From NCBI RefSeq assembly GCF_904846345.1, contig NZ_CAJHAJ010000007.1, positions 1 to 64,000 on the forward strand: a stretch of 64,000 nt of DNA. The letters run 5' to 3'. Below, in pieces: positions 41,289 through 52,276 of this stretch (its first letter is position 1; each line of letters begins with the position of its first letter). The notes below the pieces were generated by a model. The model had not been told where the DNA came from. It was given only the letters and a program-made list of their open reading frames with translations, and ran no database searches. The DNA is from Psychrobacter maritimus (GTDB taxonomy: Bacteria > Pseudomonadota > Gammaproteobacteria > Pseudomonadales > Moraxellaceae). Made by a program: the position numbers and the translations under genes.

Positions 41289-41405
41289 TTAACCTTGACG
41301 TTGCTTGTGGCGAGGTTCTGCGGTACAAATAATATGTACACGGCCTTTACGGCGCACAACTTTACAGCTACCACAAATCTTCTTAACTGATGCTTGAACT
41401 TTCAT
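41289..41405 (-). CDS. rpmJ: 50S ribosomal protein L36
   Basis: This 38-residue protein reads [20 protein letters not shown] and on to EPRHKQRQG. It has the zinc-ribbon ligands C-x2-C, C and H, so it is the cysteine-containing form. It lies between secY and rpsM, its usual place, and AAGGAG lies a few bases before its start codon. Confidence 0.95.
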   Translation of the reverse strand: MKVQASVKKICGSCKVVRRKGRVHIICTAEPRHKQRQG

Positions 41406-41437
41406 AGCATACTCCTTTGAGATATCGTACCGCTCAT

Positions 41438-42784
41438 TTAAGGTTGAGTGGGCGATTGAATTAACGTCTGATCATGATATTGATGGGTCATCAAGTGCGC
41501 TTGGATTTGCGAGATGAAGTCCATCACCACAACCACCATAATCAGTAACGACGTACCACCAAGTTGAAACGGTACACCAAACGATGACTGGACGACCATT
41601 GGCATTAAACAAATAACCGTCATATACATCGCGCCAATAAAGGTCAGTCGGTTTAATACATGATCGAGGTAACGCTGAGTTTGTTGTCCGGGGCGAATAC
41701 CTGGGATATACGCACCACTACGTTTAAGGTTCTCTGCGACTTCACGCGGACTAAATACCAATGCCGTATAGAAGTAACAGAAGAAAATAATCATTGCGCC
41801 AAACAGAACCAAATATAGCGGTTGCCCTGGAGACAACACCAATGCCATATTCTGCAATACCTTTTGCGTCAAGGTAGGATCAGCCGATTGACCAACCCAC
41901 TGCCCTAAACTTGCTGGAAACAACAATAACGAGCTGGCAAAAATGGCCGGGATAACCCCTGCCATGTTCAGCTTCAACGGCAAGTGTGACTGCTGCTGAG
42001 CATATATCTTGCGGCCTTGTTGTTGCTTCTGTGCATAGTTCACTGGTACACGGCGCTGAGCACGTTCAATATAAACGATACCAGCAGTCACCGCGATGCC
42101 TAGCAATACAAAGATAAAGAGTACAATCAAGTTCATCTGCCCTTGATTGACCTGTTCGATAGACTGCGAAATCATACCTGGCGTACCAGCCACAATACTC
42201 GCAAAAATGAGCATTGAGATACCATTACCTACGCCGCGCTCTGTAATCTGCTCACCAAGCCACATTAAGAACATAGCACCAGCTACCAATGAGGTAACCG
42301 CTGGAATATAAAAGGTCAGACCAGAAGATAAGGTAAGATTTTGACTGATTAAGCCAGCACACATTCCTAATGACTGTACTAGCGCTAACGCAAGTGTGCC
42401 CTGACGGGTGTACTTGTTTAGCTTACGTCGTCCCGCTTCACCTTCTTTTTTGAGGGCTTCAAGCGATGGCAGTACTGCAGACATCATCTGTACAATAATC
42501 GATGCTGAAATATATGGCATGATGCCAAGCGCCATGATGGACATACGCTCTAGTGCACCACCTGAGAACATGTTAAACATACTCAGAATGGTATTTTCGT
42601 TGCGCGAAAACAGATCAGCCAAGTTAACCGGATTGATACCCGGCACTGGAATATGTGACCCTAAACGATAAACAATCAATGCGCCGATTAAGAATAATAA
42701 ACGCGTCCATAATTCATCATACTTACGTATAAATGCAAATGGATTGAGCGGTATACCAGCCGATGACATTGATTGTTTTGACAC
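41438..42784 (-). CDS. secY: Preprotein translocase subunit SecY
   Basis: SecY is the channel of the Sec translocon, with ten membrane helices; [21 protein letters not shown] begins the first helix (quoted in part) and PGINPVNL the plug region. The start is a GTG at 42784: GGAG lies 7 nt upstream, inside the last codons of rplO, and the protein then begins [16 protein letters not shown]. The frame runs on upstream to 42808, overlapping rplO, without support. Confidence 0.96.
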   Translation of the reverse strand: MSKQSMSSAGIPLNPFAFIRKYDELWTRLLFLIGALIVYRLGSHIPVPGINPVNLADLFSRNENTILSMFNMFSGGALERMSIMALGIMPYISASIIVQMMSAVLPSLEALKKEGEAGRRKLNKYTRQGTLALALVQSLGMCAGLISQNLTLSSGLTFYIPAVTSLVAGAMFLMWLGEQITERGVGNGISMLIFASIVAGTPGMISQSIEQVNQGQMNLIVLFIFVLLGIAVTAGIVYIERAQRRVPVNYAQKQQQGRKIYAQQQSHLPLKLNMAGVIPAIFASSLLLFPASLGQWVGQSADPTLTQKVLQNMALVLSPGQPLYLVLFGAMIIFFCYFYTALVFSPREVAENLKRSGAYIPGIRPGQQTQRYLDHVLNRLTFIGAMYMTVICLMPMVVQSSFGVPFQLGGTSLLIMVVVVMDFISQIQAHLMTHQYHDQTLIQSPTQP

Positions 42785-42788
42785 GTTA

Positions 42789-43229
42789 CTACTCCTCGAT
42801 GCTACCACCAGCAGCTTCGATTGCTTGCTTGGCGCCTTTAGTCACTTTGATACCTTTAAAGGTATAAGCTTTAGTAACTTCGCCTGACAACATAATACGA
42901 GCGCGCTTCATGTCATGACGGATAAGGTTAGCAGCTTTTAATGTTTCAATGCTAACCACATCGCCTTCGATTTTGTTCAGTTCAGACAGACGAACTTCAG
43001 CAGTCGTCATGGCCATTTTACTGGTAAAACCAAATTTTGGTAGACGGCGATATAAAGGCATTTGACCACCTTCAAATCCTGAGCGAATGCTAGAACCTGA
43101 ACGAGATTTCTGACCTTTTACACCACGACCACCAGTCTTACCAAGACCTGAACCGATACCGCGACCACGACGTTGGGCAGTTTTCTTTGCGCCAACACCT
43201 GGTGATAATTCATTTAATCTAAGTCCCAT
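42789..43229 (-). CDS. rplO: 50S ribosomal protein L15
   Basis: The 146-residue protein has the glycine- and arginine-rich N-terminal arm ([20 protein letters not shown]) and the later [18 protein letters not shown]. Its ATG overlaps the rpmD stop by one base in TAATG. Confidence 0.97.
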   Translation of the reverse strand: MGLRLNELSPGVGAKKTAQRRGRGIGSGLGKTGGRGVKGQKSRSGSSIRSGFEGGQMPLYRRLPKFGFTSKMAMTTAEVRLSELNKIEGDVVSIETLKAANLIRHDMKRARIMLSGEVTKAYTFKGIKVTKGAKQAIEAAGGSIEE

Positions 43230-43408
43230 TACGCTTCCTCCACTTTTACCATGTAGTTGACGCGATTGACCATACCACGTGTTGAAGGAGTATCTTCTAC
43301 TTCAACAGTATGACCAATACGGCGTAAACCCAATCCTTTCAAGCTCGCTTTGTGGCTCTTGAGGCGATGGGCACCCGATTTAAATTGAGTGACTTTCATT
43401 TTTTTCAT
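43229..43408 (-). CDS. rpmD: 50S ribosomal protein L30
   Basis: The 59-residue protein reads [20 protein letters not shown], then [20 protein letters not shown], the L30 signature, and ends NYMVKVEEA. It lies between rpsE and rplO as usual. AGGTGA lies 8 nt before the ATG at 43408; an internal ATG at codon 4 is a possible alternative. Confidence 0.95.
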   Translation of the reverse strand: MKKMKVTQFKSGAHRLKSHKASLKGLGLRRIGHTVEVEDTPSTRGMVNRVNYMVKVEEA

Positions 43409-43428
43409 CGTAACTCACCTAGTCTAAG

Positions 43429-43944
43429 TTAACCCAAGATTTCGTCTACAGATTTACCACGTTTCGCTGCCATCTTTTCTGGAGTTGACATATCACGTAA
43501 ACCATTGAACGTTGCGCGAACAACGTTAGCGGTATTGGTAGAACCATAACATTTAGTCAAAACATCTTTGACACCAGCAACTTCTAATACAGCACGCATT
43601 GCGCCACCAGCGATTACGCCAGTACCTTCAGATGCAGGTTGCATATAAACTTTACTAGCACCATGACGTGCTTTGATTGGATGATACAAAGTTGCATCAT
43701 TTAGCTCAACAGTAATCATATTACGTTTGGCAGCTTCTAGTGCTTTTTGAATAGCAGCTGGCACTTCACGTGCTTTACCGCGACCAAAACCAACACGACC
43801 ATTGCCATCACCAACTACAGTTAGCGCGGTGAAAGAGAAAATACGACCACCTTTAACAACTTTTGCAACGCGATCAACGGTAACTAAGCGTTCTACTAGA
43901 CCGTCAGTCTGTTCATTTTTATCATTTTTATCATTTCTAGCCAT
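43429..43944 (-). CDS. rpsE: 30S ribosomal protein S5
   Basis: The 171-residue protein has the double-stranded-RNA-binding fold with [20 protein letters not shown] and the second domain with [20 protein letters not shown]. It is important for decoding fidelity. The N-terminus has a short KNDKNEQ repeat-like stretch ([13 protein letters not shown]) absent in E. coli. Confidence 0.97.
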   Translation of the reverse strand: MARNDKNDKNEQTDGLVERLVTVDRVAKVVKGGRIFSFTALTVVGDGNGRVGFGRGKAREVPAAIQKALEAAKRNMITVELNDATLYHPIKARHGASKVYMQPASEGTGVIAGGAMRAVLEVAGVKDVLTKCYGSTNTANVVRATFNGLRDMSTPEKMAAKRGKSVDEILG

Positions 43945-43946
43945 GA

Positions 43947-44297
43947 TTAAAACTCCAATCCGTTTTCGCGAGCAGCTTCAGCTAAAGCTTTAACTCGACC
44001 ATGATATTTAAAACCACTACGGTCAAAGGCAACTTTAGTGATACCAGCTGCTTTTGCGCGTTCTGCGATCAATTGGCCCACAGACGTCGCTGCATCAGCG
44101 TTACCAGTTGCGCCTGAACGCAAACTGCTGTCTAAGGTAGATGCCTGCGCAATCACTTCACCACCGTTCGGAGAGATAATCTGGGCATAAATGTGTTTCG
44201 GCGTACGGTTAACCGTTAGACGATGAACGCCCAAGAAACGGATATGTGCGCGGGTTTTCTTAGCTCGACGTAGACGAGCTGCTTTTTTATCAAACAT
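43947..44297 (-). CDS. rplR: 50S ribosomal protein L18
   Basis: The 116-residue 5S-rRNA-binding protein opens with a basic arm ([19 protein letters not shown]) and ends [20 protein letters not shown], then ENGLEF, as in other bacteria. It sits only a few bases upstream of rpsE. Confidence 0.97.
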   Translation of the reverse strand: MFDKKAARLRRAKKTRAHIRFLGVHRLTVNRTPKHIYAQIISPNGGEVIAQASTLDSSLRSGATGNADAATSVGQLIAERAKAAGITKVAFDRSGFKYHGRVKALAEAARENGLEF

Positions 44298-44308
44298 TTC
44301 AACTCACC

Positions 44309-44842
44309 TTATTTTTTCTTGGCTTCTTTGCGAATCACATGCTCGTCACTATAACGAATACCTTTACCTTTGTAAGGCTCTGGTGGGCGGAAAGCGCGGA
44401 TATTAGCCGCTGCTTGACCAAGCTGCTGCTTATTGTTTGATTTCAAAACAATTTCAGTTTGCGTTGGTGTTTCAGCCGATACACCTTCAGGTAACGTATA
44501 TTCTACTGGATGTGAGTAACCAACGTTTAGCGTTACTTTATTACCAGTAGCTTGAGCACGATAACCAACACCAATTAGTTGAAGACGTCTTTCGAAGCCT
44601 TCATTAACGCCTGTAACATAGTTGTTAAGCAGAGCGCGCATGGTGCCAGTGTGCATCATGGCTTCTTTTGAATCGACTGTAGGTGAGAAAATGATTGCAT
44701 CATCTTCCTGTTTCAGCTCGACCAAATCATGCAGGCGTAAAGACAAATTGCCGTTCTTGCCTTTAACTTCGACCTGCCGATCGTTCAAAGTAACGCTTAC
44801 GCCGTTTGGCAGCGTCACTGGGGCTTTAGCCACACGAGACAT
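44309..44842 (-). CDS. rplF: 50S ribosomal protein L6
   Basis: The 177-residue protein has two similar halves; the C-terminal one holds [20 protein letters not shown], the L6 signature. AAGGA lies 8 nt before the ATG. Unlike in E. coli, it is separated by 224 bp from the rpsH gene upstream. Confidence 0.97.
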   Translation of the reverse strand: MSRVAKAPVTLPNGVSVTLNDRQVEVKGKNGNLSLRLHDLVELKQEDDAIIFSPTVDSKEAMMHTGTMRALLNNYVTGVNEGFERRLQLIGVGYRAQATGNKVTLNVGYSHPVEYTLPEGVSAETPTQTEIVLKSNNKQQLGQAAANIRAFRPPEPYKGKGIRYSDEHVIRKEAKKK

Positions 44843-44881
44843 AGGAATATTCCTTAAAAAATTAACTTCTTTATATTAGCG

Positions 44882-44913
44882 AAAAAACTAACAGGCTAAA
44901 AAGCCTGCTAGTT
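44882..44913 (-). terminator. Terminator-like hairpin inside the spc operon, between rpsH and rplF
   Basis: On the minus strand AACTAGCAGGCT pairs with AGCCTGTTAGTT (one G-U pair) around a 4-nt loop and is followed by GTTTTTTCG. It has the form of an intrinsic terminator or attenuator, and lies about 40 nt upstream of the rplF start codon. Whether it stops RNA polymerase in part is not known. Confidence 0.7.
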
Positions 44914-44987
44914 TAGCATAATTGTTCCCAATAAACATCATTCAATTTTATCAATATCAAATGCTTAGCGTTCTTTGAGCTTCGTTA

Positions 44988-45015
44988 ATTCTATGCAGAG
45001 TTATCAGCAGCTCAA
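44988..45015 (-). promoter_or_regulatory. Weak candidate promoter in the rpsH-rplF spacer
   Basis: TTGAGC and TAGAAT are spaced by 16 bp on the minus strand, which would start an RNA ahead of the terminator-like hairpin and rplF. Matches are 4/6 and 5/6, so the call is tentative. Confidence 0.3.
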
Positions 45016-45066
45016 AGGGGTTCAAGTAGACTTTATCGTCTCATTACCCATAGCAATAATTGCTAA

Positions 45067-45465
45067 TTAGGCAACGAATGCAACGACTTCACCACCGATA
45101 CCAGCAGCGCGTGCAGCACGATCGCTCATGATACCTTGGCTAGTTGATACGATAGCAACACCCATACCTTGTTTAACAGTAGGGATAGCGTCTTTACCGC
45201 GATGCTGGCGTAAACCAGGACGGCTAAAACGTTGAATCGTTTCGATAACAGCTTTACCTTCGAAGTATTTCAATTCGATAGATAAAGTTGCTTTGTTGTT
45301 TTCTTCTTCAGTAACAACAGCGCTAGCTACATAACCTTCACTAACCAATAAGTCAGCGATTGATTTACGTAGTTTAGAGCTCGGCATTGCTACCGATACT
45401 TTATTGGCCATTTGTGCGTTACGAATACGGGTTAGCATATCCCCAACGGTATCTTGCATACTCAT
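45067..45465 (-). CDS. rpsH: 30S ribosomal protein S8
   Basis: The 132-residue protein contains the C-terminal [20 protein letters not shown], the S8 signature, and in E. coli represses the spc operon at rplE. Its start is set by GGAG 7 nt upstream. It follows rpsN by 11 bp. Confidence 0.97.
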   Translation of the reverse strand: MSMQDTVGDMLTRIRNAQMANKVSVAMPSSKLRKSIADLLVSEGYVASAVVTEEENNKATLSIELKYFEGKAVIETIQRFSRPGLRQHRGKDAIPTVKQGMGVAIVSTSQGIMSDRAARAAGIGGEVVAFVA

Positions 45466-45476
45466 ATAGTTACTCC

Positions 45477-45782
45477 TTACCAGCTTGCTTTACGAACACC
45501 AGGCACATCGCCTTGCATGACACGCTCACGCAGCATATTGCGTGATAAGCCAAACTTGCGGAAGTAACCGTGAGGACGACCTGTGATAGCACAACGATTG
45601 CGCAGACGTACTGGTGATGCGTTACGTGGTAGAGCTTGTAGCTCTAACATCGCTTCCATACGAGTTTCGTCACTTGCAGTCATATCACTGATAGTTTCTT
45701 TTAGCTTGATACGCTTGTCAGCGTACTTAGCAACCATTTTTTCGCGCTTTAATTCGCGGTTAATCATGCTCTTCTTTGCCAT
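45477..45782 (-). CDS. rpsN: 30S ribosomal protein S14 (zinc-independent type)
   Basis: The 101-residue form lacks the CxxC zinc ligands and has [20 protein letters not shown] near its C-terminal third, as in the C-minus S14 of enterobacteria. It lies between rplE and rpsH. Confidence 0.97.
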   Translation of the reverse strand: MAKKSMINRELKREKMVAKYADKRIKLKETISDMTASDETRMEAMLELQALPRNASPVRLRNRCAITGRPHGYFRKFGLSRNMLRERVMQGDVPGVRKASW

Positions 45783-45794
45783 AACGTCTTTACC

Positions 45795-46331
45795 TTATTT
45801 AAATGGGAAGCCGAATGCTTTAAGCAACGCACGACCTTCTTCATCAGTACCAGCTGACGTGGTGATTGTCACATCCATACCGCGGATACGATCAATCTTG
45901 TCAAAGTCTACTTCTGGGAATACGATTTGTTCTTTGATACCCAATGAGTAGTTACCACGTCCGTCAAAGGCTTTAGGTGAAAAACCGCGGAAATCACGAA
46001 TACGAGGAATTGCAATGGCAATGAGACGATCTAAAAATTCGTACATTTGCTCACCGCGTAGCGTTACTTTACAGCCAATTGGCCATTCTTCACGAATTTT
46101 AAAGCCAGCAACTGATTTACGCGCTTTGGTGACGACAGGTTTTTGACCAGCGATAGCGGTCATATCAGCTACTGCACCTTCAAGCAATTTCTTGTCTTGA
46201 GACGCGCCGCCTACACCCATATTTAGTGTGATTTTAGTGATTTTAGGCACTTGCATCACGTTCGCCAAACCAAGTTCTTCTTTGATTTGCTGCTTTAATT
46301 CTTCGTTATATAAAGATTTTAATCTTGCCAT
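45795..46331 (-). CDS. rplE: 50S ribosomal protein L5
   Basis: The 178-residue 5S-rRNA-binding protein begins [20 protein letters not shown] and includes [20 protein letters not shown]. The ATG at 46331 has AGGG 10 nt upstream, while an ATG two codons earlier is too near the same site. Confidence 0.97.
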   Translation of the reverse strand: MARLKSLYNEELKQQIKEELGLANVMQVPKITKITLNMGVGGASQDKKLLEGAVADMTAIAGQKPVVTKARKSVAGFKIREEWPIGCKVTLRGEQMYEFLDRLIAIAIPRIRDFRGFSPKAFDGRGNYSLGIKEQIVFPEVDFDKIDRIRGMDVTITTSAGTDEEGRALLKAFGFPFK

Positions 46332-46352
46332 TACCATTACACCCTTAGTGTC

Positions 46353-46670
46353 TTACGCAGTCGCCACTACTTCACCGTTCGAACGATAGACGCGTTGTTT
46401 CTTGCCGTCTTCGCCGAACTGATAAGTAATACGATCAGCTTTTTGGGTTTGCGCATTTAATATTGCGACATTTGAGATATGCAGAAAAGCTTCTTGCTTA
46501 AGAATGCCACCTTCAACGCCAGTTGCCTGATTTGGCTTCTGATGTTTAGTGACAATATTAATGCCTTCAACTTTAATACGATCATTTTTTACAGCTTGTA
46601 CAGTACCTTGCTTGCCTTTGTCTTTCCCAGCAATCACGATAACTGTATCGCCTTTACGTAATTTTGACAT
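46353..46670 (-). CDS. rplX: 50S ribosomal protein L24
   Basis: The 105-residue protein starts MSKLRKGDTVIVIAGKDKGK, a KOW motif, and continues with the VEGINIVTKHQKP motif. It starts assembly of the large subunit. Confidence 0.97.
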   Translation of the reverse strand: MSKLRKGDTVIVIAGKDKGKQGTVQAVKNDRIKVEGINIVTKHQKPNQATGVEGGILKQEAFLHISNVAILNAQTQKADRITYQFGEDGKKQRVYRSNGEVVATA

Positions 46671-46678
46671 GGATTACC

Positions 46679-47047
46679 TCACAATACTTCTGGTGCTAGT
46701 GATACAATTTTCATAAACTGATCACCACGTAGTTCACGAGTTACCGGTCCAAAAATACGAGTTGCAATCGGTGCTTTGTTTTGGTTCAACAATACCGCAG
46801 CATTGTCGTCAAAACGCAGAACAGAACCATCAGGACGACGAACGCCTTTTTTGGTACGTACAACTACAGCATTCATCACGTCGCCTTTTTTAACACGACC
46901 ACGCGGAATGGCTTCTTTAACCGTTACTTTAATAATGTCGCCAACTGATGCATAACGACGATGAGAGCCACCCAGTACTTTAATGCACTGAACTCGTCTT
47001 GCACCGCTATTATCTGCAACTTCCAGCATCGATTCAACCTGAATCAT
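46679..47047 (-). CDS. rplN: 50S ribosomal protein L14
   Basis: The 122-residue protein begins [20 protein letters not shown] and contains [20 protein letters not shown]. The frame runs on to 47116 but the family always starts at this Met, so 47047 is used. It is the first gene of the classical spc operon, and a good promoter lies about 150 nt upstream. Confidence 0.97.
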   Translation of the reverse strand: MIQVESMLEVADNSGARRVQCIKVLGGSHRRYASVGDIIKVTVKEAIPRGRVKKGDVMNAVVVRTKKGVRRPDGSVLRFDDNAAVLLNQNKAPIATRIFGPVTRELRGDQFMKIVSLAPEVL

Positions 47048-47194
47048 AGCGTTACTCCACACGTATGAGCAATAAAAACCAGTTGCTGCCGCTAGCACAG
47101 TATGAGTAGTCGGCATTTTAATAATAATAACCGCTGCTACTCTTAATGTGAGTGATATACGCTCGGCGCAATCAGCATCCTTAAAAAGGCGGCT

Positions 47195-47223
47195 ATTTTA
47201 ACAGCTTCTGGCTTTTAATGCAA
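47195..47223 (-). promoter_or_regulatory. Spc-operon promoter between rpsQ and rplN
   Basis: On the minus strand TTGCAT is followed after 17 bp by TAAAAT, giving a start about 140 nt before rplN. The E. coli spc promoter occupies the same interval, which supports the call. Confidence 0.65.
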
Positions 47224-47228
47224 TTTAC

Positions 47229-47504
47229 TTAGATTTTTTCTACTTTTTCAACCACTTCAACCAAAGTCCAAGACTTGGTTTTTGAGATTGGACGCGTTTC
47301 TTTGATGCGGACAAGGTCGCCTTGTTGGCAAACGTTATTCTCATCATGAGCCTTGATTTTTGTAGAACGACGAAGCTGTTTGCCATACAAAGGATGACGA
47401 ACCAGACGCTCAATCAAAACTGTGATGGACTTGTCCATCTTGTCGCTGACAACTCGTCCTGTCAATACGCTAGCATTGGTCGCTGTTTGATTGTTATCGC
47501 TCAT
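47229..47504 (-). CDS. rpsQ: 30S ribosomal protein S17
   Basis: The 91-residue OB-fold protein contains [20 protein letters not shown] and [20 protein letters not shown]. Its ATG overlaps the rpmC stop as ATGA. It is the last gene of the classical S10 operon. Confidence 0.97.
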
Positions 47505-47698
47505 GAGTCGCCTCGTTGTTTCTCGTTAATCAAAGTCTGAAGCTGAGCAATCGCACGACGATTGACACGCACTTCATGGGTATTCCCCAACTGACCAGTT
47601 GCTTTAGCCATACGAATACGGAAAGCATCAAGTTGCTTTTCATCAAGTAACTGGGTCAGTTCTTCTAATGATTTATCACGTAATTCACTGATCTTCAT
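47501..47698 (-). CDS. rpmC: 50S ribosomal protein L29
   Basis: The 65-residue two-helix protein begins [20 protein letters not shown]. It overlaps rplP by one base (TAATG) and rpsQ by four. Confidence 0.97.
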
Positions 47699-48111
47699 TA
47701 CATTATCGTCCGCTTAACAATGGTAGTTTTAAAGGGCAGTTTTGCTGCAGCAAGCGTTAACGCTTCGCGAGCAAGGTCTTCTGAAACCCCTTCGATTTCA
47801 TATAGCATTTTACCAGGTTTGACTTCGCATACCCAATATTCTACAGGACCTTTACCTTTACCCATACGTACTTCTAGTGGTTTATTGGTAATTGGTTTGT
47901 CTGGGAATACACGAATCCAAATCTTACCGCCACGCTTAATTTTACGAGTGATGGTACGACGTGCTGCTTCAATTTGACGGGCAGTCATACGACCACGAGT
48001 CAACGATTTTAGACCAATTTGTCCGAATGCAACGGTGCTTCCACGATGAGCTAGCCCAGTGTTACGACCTTTGTGCATTTTACGAAACTTGGTACGTTTT
48101 GGCTGTAACAT
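47698..48111 (-). CDS. rplP: 50S ribosomal protein L16
   Basis: The 137-residue protein begins [19 protein letters not shown] and carries the [20 protein letters not shown] motif. It has the arginine region ([14 protein letters not shown]) that, in gammaproteobacteria, is often hydroxylated by YcfD. Confidence 0.97.
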
Positions 48112-48114
48112 AGT

Positions 48115-48843
48115 TTAACCTCTGTCTGTGTTTCGACGGTTTCCGTTTCCACGACCACGGCGTTTTGGCGCACGAGTCTGCTCTTCTTTGACGGGATTGT
48201 ATACACTGTTCATGCCGTCAAGGATTTCGCCACGGAAAATCCAAACTTTTACACCGATAGTGCCGTAAGTTGTCTCTGCACGTACTGACGCGTAGTCAAT
48301 ATCAGCGCGGAGTGTATGCAATGGCACACGACCTTCACGGTACCATTCAGTACGAGCGATCTCAGCACCGCCAAGACGGCCAGACAACTCAACTTTAATA
48401 CCTTTAGCACCAGAGCGCATGCTGTTCTGTACCGCGCGCTTCATCGCACGACGGAACATAACGCGACGCTCAAGTTGGCTGCCGATACCATCAGCGACCA
48501 AACGTGCATCAAGATCAGGTGAAGTGATTTCTTCAATGTTGACCTGAGCAGGTACGCCCATAATTTTGGTCAATTCTTTTTGAAGTCTTTCGATATCTTC
48601 GCCTTTCTTACCGATAACAATACCAGGACGCGCAGTGGCGATGGTAATCTTAGCAGCACCAGTAGGACGCTCAATCATGATATTGCTAATCATAGCATTA
48701 TCTAGTTTTTTGCGTAGATACTCGCGGACTTGGATGTCGTTGATCAGGTATTCTGAGTATTGTTTAGGGTTAGCATACCAGTTTGCGTTATGCTTTTTGA
48801 CAACACCAAGACGAATTCCGATTGGATGTACTTTTTGACCCAT
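48115..48843 (-). CDS. rpsC: 30S ribosomal protein S3
   Basis: The 242-residue protein begins [20 protein letters not shown] and has the KH domain with [19 protein letters not shown] and the C-terminal [20 protein letters not shown]. The tail is basic, [10 protein letters not shown]. Confidence 0.98.
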   Translation of the reverse strand: MGQKVHPIGIRLGVVKKHNANWYANPKQYSEYLINDIQVREYLRKKLDNAMISNIMIERPTGAAKITIATARPGIVIGKKGEDIERLQKELTKIMGVPAQVNIEEITSPDLDARLVADGIGSQLERRVMFRRAMKRAVQNSMRSGAKGIKVELSGRLGGAEIARTEWYREGRVPLHTLRADIDYASVRAETTYGTIGVKVWIFRGEILDGMNSVYNPVKEEQTRAPKRRGRGNGNRRNTDRG

Positions 48844-48846
48844 AAC

Positions 48847-49176
48847 TTATTCTCCTACCTTTATAGTGATGTGACAAGTACGCTTACTGATACGATCAGC
48901 GCGACCTTTAGCACGTGGTAGGATACGTTTTAGCGTAATGCCTTCATCAACGTAGATGGTTGATACTTTAAGGGTATCAATATCTAAACCGTTGTTATGT
49001 TCGGCATTGGCGATGGCTGAGTCAAGACATTTCTTAACGAAGACAGCGCCTTTTTTATTACTATACGTTAGGATATCCAAAGCACGCTCGATAGATTTGC
49101 CACGAACTTCATCAGCAACGAGTCTAACTTTTTGTGCCGAAATGGCGGCACCGCGTAATTTTGCAGTTACTTCCAT
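48847..49176 (-). CDS. rplV: 50S ribosomal protein L22
   Basis: The 109-residue protein begins [20 protein letters not shown] and ends [14 protein letters not shown]. The frame runs to 49248, but the start at 49176 gives the normal length. Its long beta-hairpin lines the exit tunnel. Confidence 0.97.
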   Translation of the reverse strand: MEVTAKLRGAAISAQKVRLVADEVRGKSIERALDILTYSNKKGAVFVKKCLDSAIANAEHNNGLDIDTLKVSTIYVDEGITLKRILPRAKGRADRISKRTCHITIKVGE

Positions 49177-49186
49177 GGTAAGCACC

Positions 49187-49462
49187 TTATTTCTTAGCTT
49201 TTCTGTCAATGCCATGACCACGATACGTACGAGTCGGGGCAAATTCACCTAGTTTATGACCAACCATCTGTTCGCTCACGATAACCGGTACATGAGTACG
49301 GCCGTTGTGAACAGATAAGGTTAGGCCAACCATTTGTGGCAAAATCATCGAGCGGCGCGACCAAGTCTTAATTGGTTTGCGTGAGTTGGTGTCTAATGCA
49401 TTCTCAACTTTGGCAAACAAGTGCGCGTCTATGAATGGACCTTTTTTCAATGAACGAGGCAT
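49187..49462 (-). CDS. rpsS: 30S ribosomal protein S19
   Basis: The 91-residue protein begins [20 protein letters not shown] and contains [17 protein letters not shown], the S19 signature. Confidence 0.97.
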   Translation of the reverse strand: MPRSLKKGPFIDAHLFAKVENALDTNSRKPIKTWSRRSMILPQMVGLTLSVHNGRTHVPVIVSEQMVGHKLGEFAPTRTYRGHGIDRKAKK

Positions 49463-49474
49463 GAAATTCTTCCT

Positions 49475-50302
49475 TTATTTCTTCTTGGCGCGGCGGCGGA
49501 TGATCATACTGTCAGTACGCTTATTGTGACGCGTTTTAAGTCCTTTAGACTTCTGACCCCAAGGGCTGGTTGGATGGCGACCTTTGTTACGACCTTCACC
49601 ACCACCATGTGGGTGATCAACCGGGTTCATAGCAACACCACGAACAGAAGGACGAACACCACGCCAACGTGAAGCACCGGCTTTACCAAGTGATTTCAAG
49701 TTGTTTTCAGTGTTAGAAACTTCACCGATAACGGCACGGCAGTTCACATGTACGCGGCGTGTTTCGCCAGAACGTAGACGTAGAATAGCATAAATACCGT
49801 CACGACCAAGTAATTGAACGCTGGCCCCCGCAGAACGAGCTAGCTGTGCACCTTTACCGATTTTAAGTTCGATATTGTGAATCACAGTACCCAATGGGAT
49901 GTTTTTCAGCGGTAAACAGTTACCTGGACGGATTGGAGAGTTCTCTCCTGACATTACTGTATCACCAACTGCTTGTTTTTTAGCAGCAATGATATAGCGG
50001 CGTTCACCATCAGCGTACTTAAGTAAAGCAATGTGCGCAGTACGGTTAGGATCGTATTCAATACGCTCTACCGTGGCTGGGATATTGTCTTTAGTACGTT
50101 TGAAATCGATAATACGATAATGTTGCTTATGACCACCACCGATGTGACGAGTCGTGATGCGACCATTATTGTTACGACCACCTGACTTACTTTTTGATTC
50201 GAGAAGCGCTGCAAAAGGACGACCTTTGTAAAGGTGTGGATGCACCACTTTTTCAACAAAACGACGGCCTGGTGATGTTGGCTTTGCTTTTACGATAGGC
50301 AT
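49475..50302 (-). CDS. rplB: 50S ribosomal protein L2
   Basis: The 275-residue protein has the RNA-binding and SH3-like domains and the C-terminal [19 protein letters not shown], whose histidine is near the peptidyl-transferase centre. Start [19 protein letters not shown] is typical. Confidence 0.98.
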   Translation of the reverse strand: MPIVKAKPTSPGRRFVEKVVHPHLYKGRPFAALLESKSKSGGRNNNGRITTRHIGGGHKQHYRIIDFKRTKDNIPATVERIEYDPNRTAHIALLKYADGERRYIIAAKKQAVGDTVMSGENSPIRPGNCLPLKNIPLGTVIHNIELKIGKGAQLARSAGASVQLLGRDGIYAILRLRSGETRRVHVNCRAVIGEVSNTENNLKSLGKAGASRWRGVRPSVRGVAMNPVDHPHGGGEGRNKGRHPTSPWGQKSKGLKTRHNKRTDSMIIRRRAKKK

Positions 50303-50313
50303 GAGTGTAATCC

Positions 50314-50664
50314 TTATTCGTTGTTCGCTGTTTCACTAGTAGAAGCAGTCGTTTTTGCGACGTCTTCACCAGCATCAGCCATTTGTACATCTTGACCAGC
50401 TTTTAAGGTAACGTAGGCTTTTTTATAGTCATTACGACGGCCGATATTCTTACCAAAACGCTTTGTCTTACCTTTAACATTCAAAGTGTTTACTTTTAAA
50501 ACTTCAACGCCTTCGAACATCATCTCAACTGCTTTTTTGACTTCTAGCTTAGTAGCGTTAGAGTCAATTTTAAATACCTGCACACCAAGTGAATCGCCAA
50601 GCATTTGAGATTTCTCTGAGAATACAGGTCCTCTTAGGATCTGATAAAGTCTTGCGTTATTCAT
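50314..50664 (-). CDS. rplW: 50S ribosomal protein L23
   Basis: The 116-residue protein begins [20 protein letters not shown], a normal L23 start. The last 20 residues ([19 protein letters not shown]) are a polar tail beyond the usual end. Its ATG overlaps the rplD stop as ATGA. Confidence 0.96.
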   Translation of the reverse strand: MNNARLYQILRGPVFSEKSQMLGDSLGVQVFKIDSNATKLEVKKAVEMMFEGVEVLKVNTLNVKGKTKRFGKNIGRRNDYKKAYVTLKAGQDVQMADAGEDVAKTTASTSETANNE

Positions 50665-51263
50665 GCTAGTGCTTCCTCAAATTGTTTCGCAGCTTCAACT
50701 GACATGATTACTTTATCAAAAGCAATCAAGCTCACTGGATCCACTTCGTTTGTACCAAGTACATTGACGTGTGGAATGTTGCGAGCAGCTAAGTATAAGT
50801 TTTCGTCAACTTCTTTGGTGACGATTAGTGCACGAGGTGCGCCTAAGTCATTTAACTTTGCAATCAGCTCTTTGGTCTTAGGGCCAGAAACGCTTAGCTC
50901 TTCAACCAAAATTAGACGATCTTGACGAATCAATTCGGCTAGGATGCACTGCATCGCACCGCGATACATCTTACGGTTAACTTTTTGTGACCAATCTTGT
51001 GGTTTTGCAGCGAATGCACGACCACCAGAACGCCAGATTGGGCTACGAATAGAACCTGCACGAGCGCGACCAGTACCTTTTTGGCGCCATGGCTTAATGC
51101 CACCGCCAGAAACTTCGGCACGGGTTTTTTGAGCGCGTGTACCTTGACGAGCACCAGCAAGATATGCGGTGACGACTTGATGCACTAATGCTTCGTTGAA
51201 TTCACGACCGAAAGCCGTATCAGAAAGCTCAACTGCCGCCCCTGTAACTGTTTTTAAATCCAC
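50661..51263 (-). CDS. rplD: 50S ribosomal protein L4
   Basis: The 200-residue protein has the tunnel loop with [20 protein letters not shown]. The start codon is GTG ([13 protein letters not shown]) with AAGGGG 6 nt upstream. In E. coli L4 represses the S10 operon by way of its leader; the long leader of rpsJ leaves room for this here. Confidence 0.97.
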   Translation of the reverse strand: MDLKTVTGAAVELSDTAFGREFNEALVHQVVTAYLAGARQGTRAQKTRAEVSGGGIKPWRQKGTGRARAGSIRSPIWRSGGRAFAAKPQDWSQKVNRKMYRGAMQCILAELIRQDRLILVEELSVSGPKTKELIAKLNDLGAPRALIVTKEVDENLYLAARNIPHVNVLGTNEVDPVSLIAFDKVIMSVEAAKQFEEALA

Positions 51264-51277
51264 GTTAATCCCCTTGC

Positions 51278-51916
51278 TTAGGCTTTGACTGACGGACGTA
51301 CGATGACATCGCCACCGGTGGCACCTGGGATAGCACCCTTGATGACAAGTAACCCTTTTTCAACATCAACCGATATCACTTCTAGGCCCTGAACGGTAAC
51401 ACGTTTGTTACCCATCTGACCTGGCATTTTTTTGCCTTTGAAGACTTTACCTGGTGACTGGTTTTGACCAGTTGAACCAAGGGCACGGTGAGATACTGAG
51501 TTACCATGAGTGGCATCTTGCATGCTGAAGTTGTGACGCTTCACGCCGCCTTGAAAGCCTTTACCTTTACTCTGTCCTGTGACATCAACCATCTGACCTT
51601 GTTCGAACAAGTCAGCTAGGATCTCACCACCAATTTCACGACCTTCAAGATCGCTTTCATTGGCACGAAATTCCCAAACACCACGGCCAGCTGCAACACC
51701 AGCTTTAGCGAAGTGACCTTTTTGAGCTGCTGTTACGCGGCTGTCACGACGGGTGCCTGTGGTAACTTGGATGGCTTGATAGCCATCTACATCAGTATTT
51801 TTTACTTGAGTAATGCGGTTAGCACTGATCTCAACCACTGTTACAGGGATAGATGCGCCTGCTTCAGTGAAGACACGGGTCATGCCGCATTTTTTACCGA
51901 CTAAACCGATCGCCAT
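51278..51916 (-). CDS. rplC: 50S ribosomal protein L3
   Basis: The 212-residue protein begins [20 protein letters not shown] and contains [18 protein letters not shown], including the glutamine that is methylated in E. coli L3. Confidence 0.97.
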   Translation of the reverse strand: MAIGLVGKKCGMTRVFTEAGASIPVTVVEISANRITQVKNTDVDGYQAIQVTTGTRRDSRVTAAQKGHFAKAGVAAGRGVWEFRANESDLEGREIGGEILADLFEQGQMVDVTGQSKGKGFQGGVKRHNFSMQDATHGNSVSHRALGSTGQNQSPGKVFKGKKMPGQMGNKRVTVQGLEVISVDVEKGLLVIKGAIPGATGGDVIVRPSVKA

Positions 51917-51964
51917 TTTAGACCTCTTTATATCTTATATTAATGGGTTGGGTGTTTATGTGCA

Positions 51965-52276
51965 TTAACCCAAAGCAATTTGAACGTCAACACCCGCCGC
52001 CAAGTCAAGCTTCATTAGCGCATCCACAGTTTTGTCGGTAGGTTGAACGATGTCAACCATACGCTTATGAGTACGGATTTCGTACTGATCACGAGCGTCT
52101 TTGTTTACGTGTGGTGAAGTTAGAACGTTGAAGCGCTCAATGCGAGTCGGCAACGGTACAGGACCACAAACTTGCGCACCGGTGCGCTTTGCAGTATCAA
52201 CAATCTCTTGTGCAGATTGATCAATCAGACGATGATCAAAAGACTTAAGACGGATACGGATTCTCTGGTTAGCCAT
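51965..52276 (-). CDS. rpsJ: 30S ribosomal protein S10
   Basis: The 103-residue protein begins [20 protein letters not shown] and contains [20 protein letters not shown]. In other bacteria it also joins NusB in antitermination. AGGAG lies 9 nt before the ATG. First gene of the superoperon, with a long leader. Confidence 0.98.
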   Translation of the reverse strand: MANQRIRIRLKSFDHRLIDQSAQEIVDTAKRTGAQVCGPVPLPTRIERFNVLTSPHVNKDARDQYEIRTHKRMVDIVQPTDKTVDALMKLDLAAGVDVQIALG

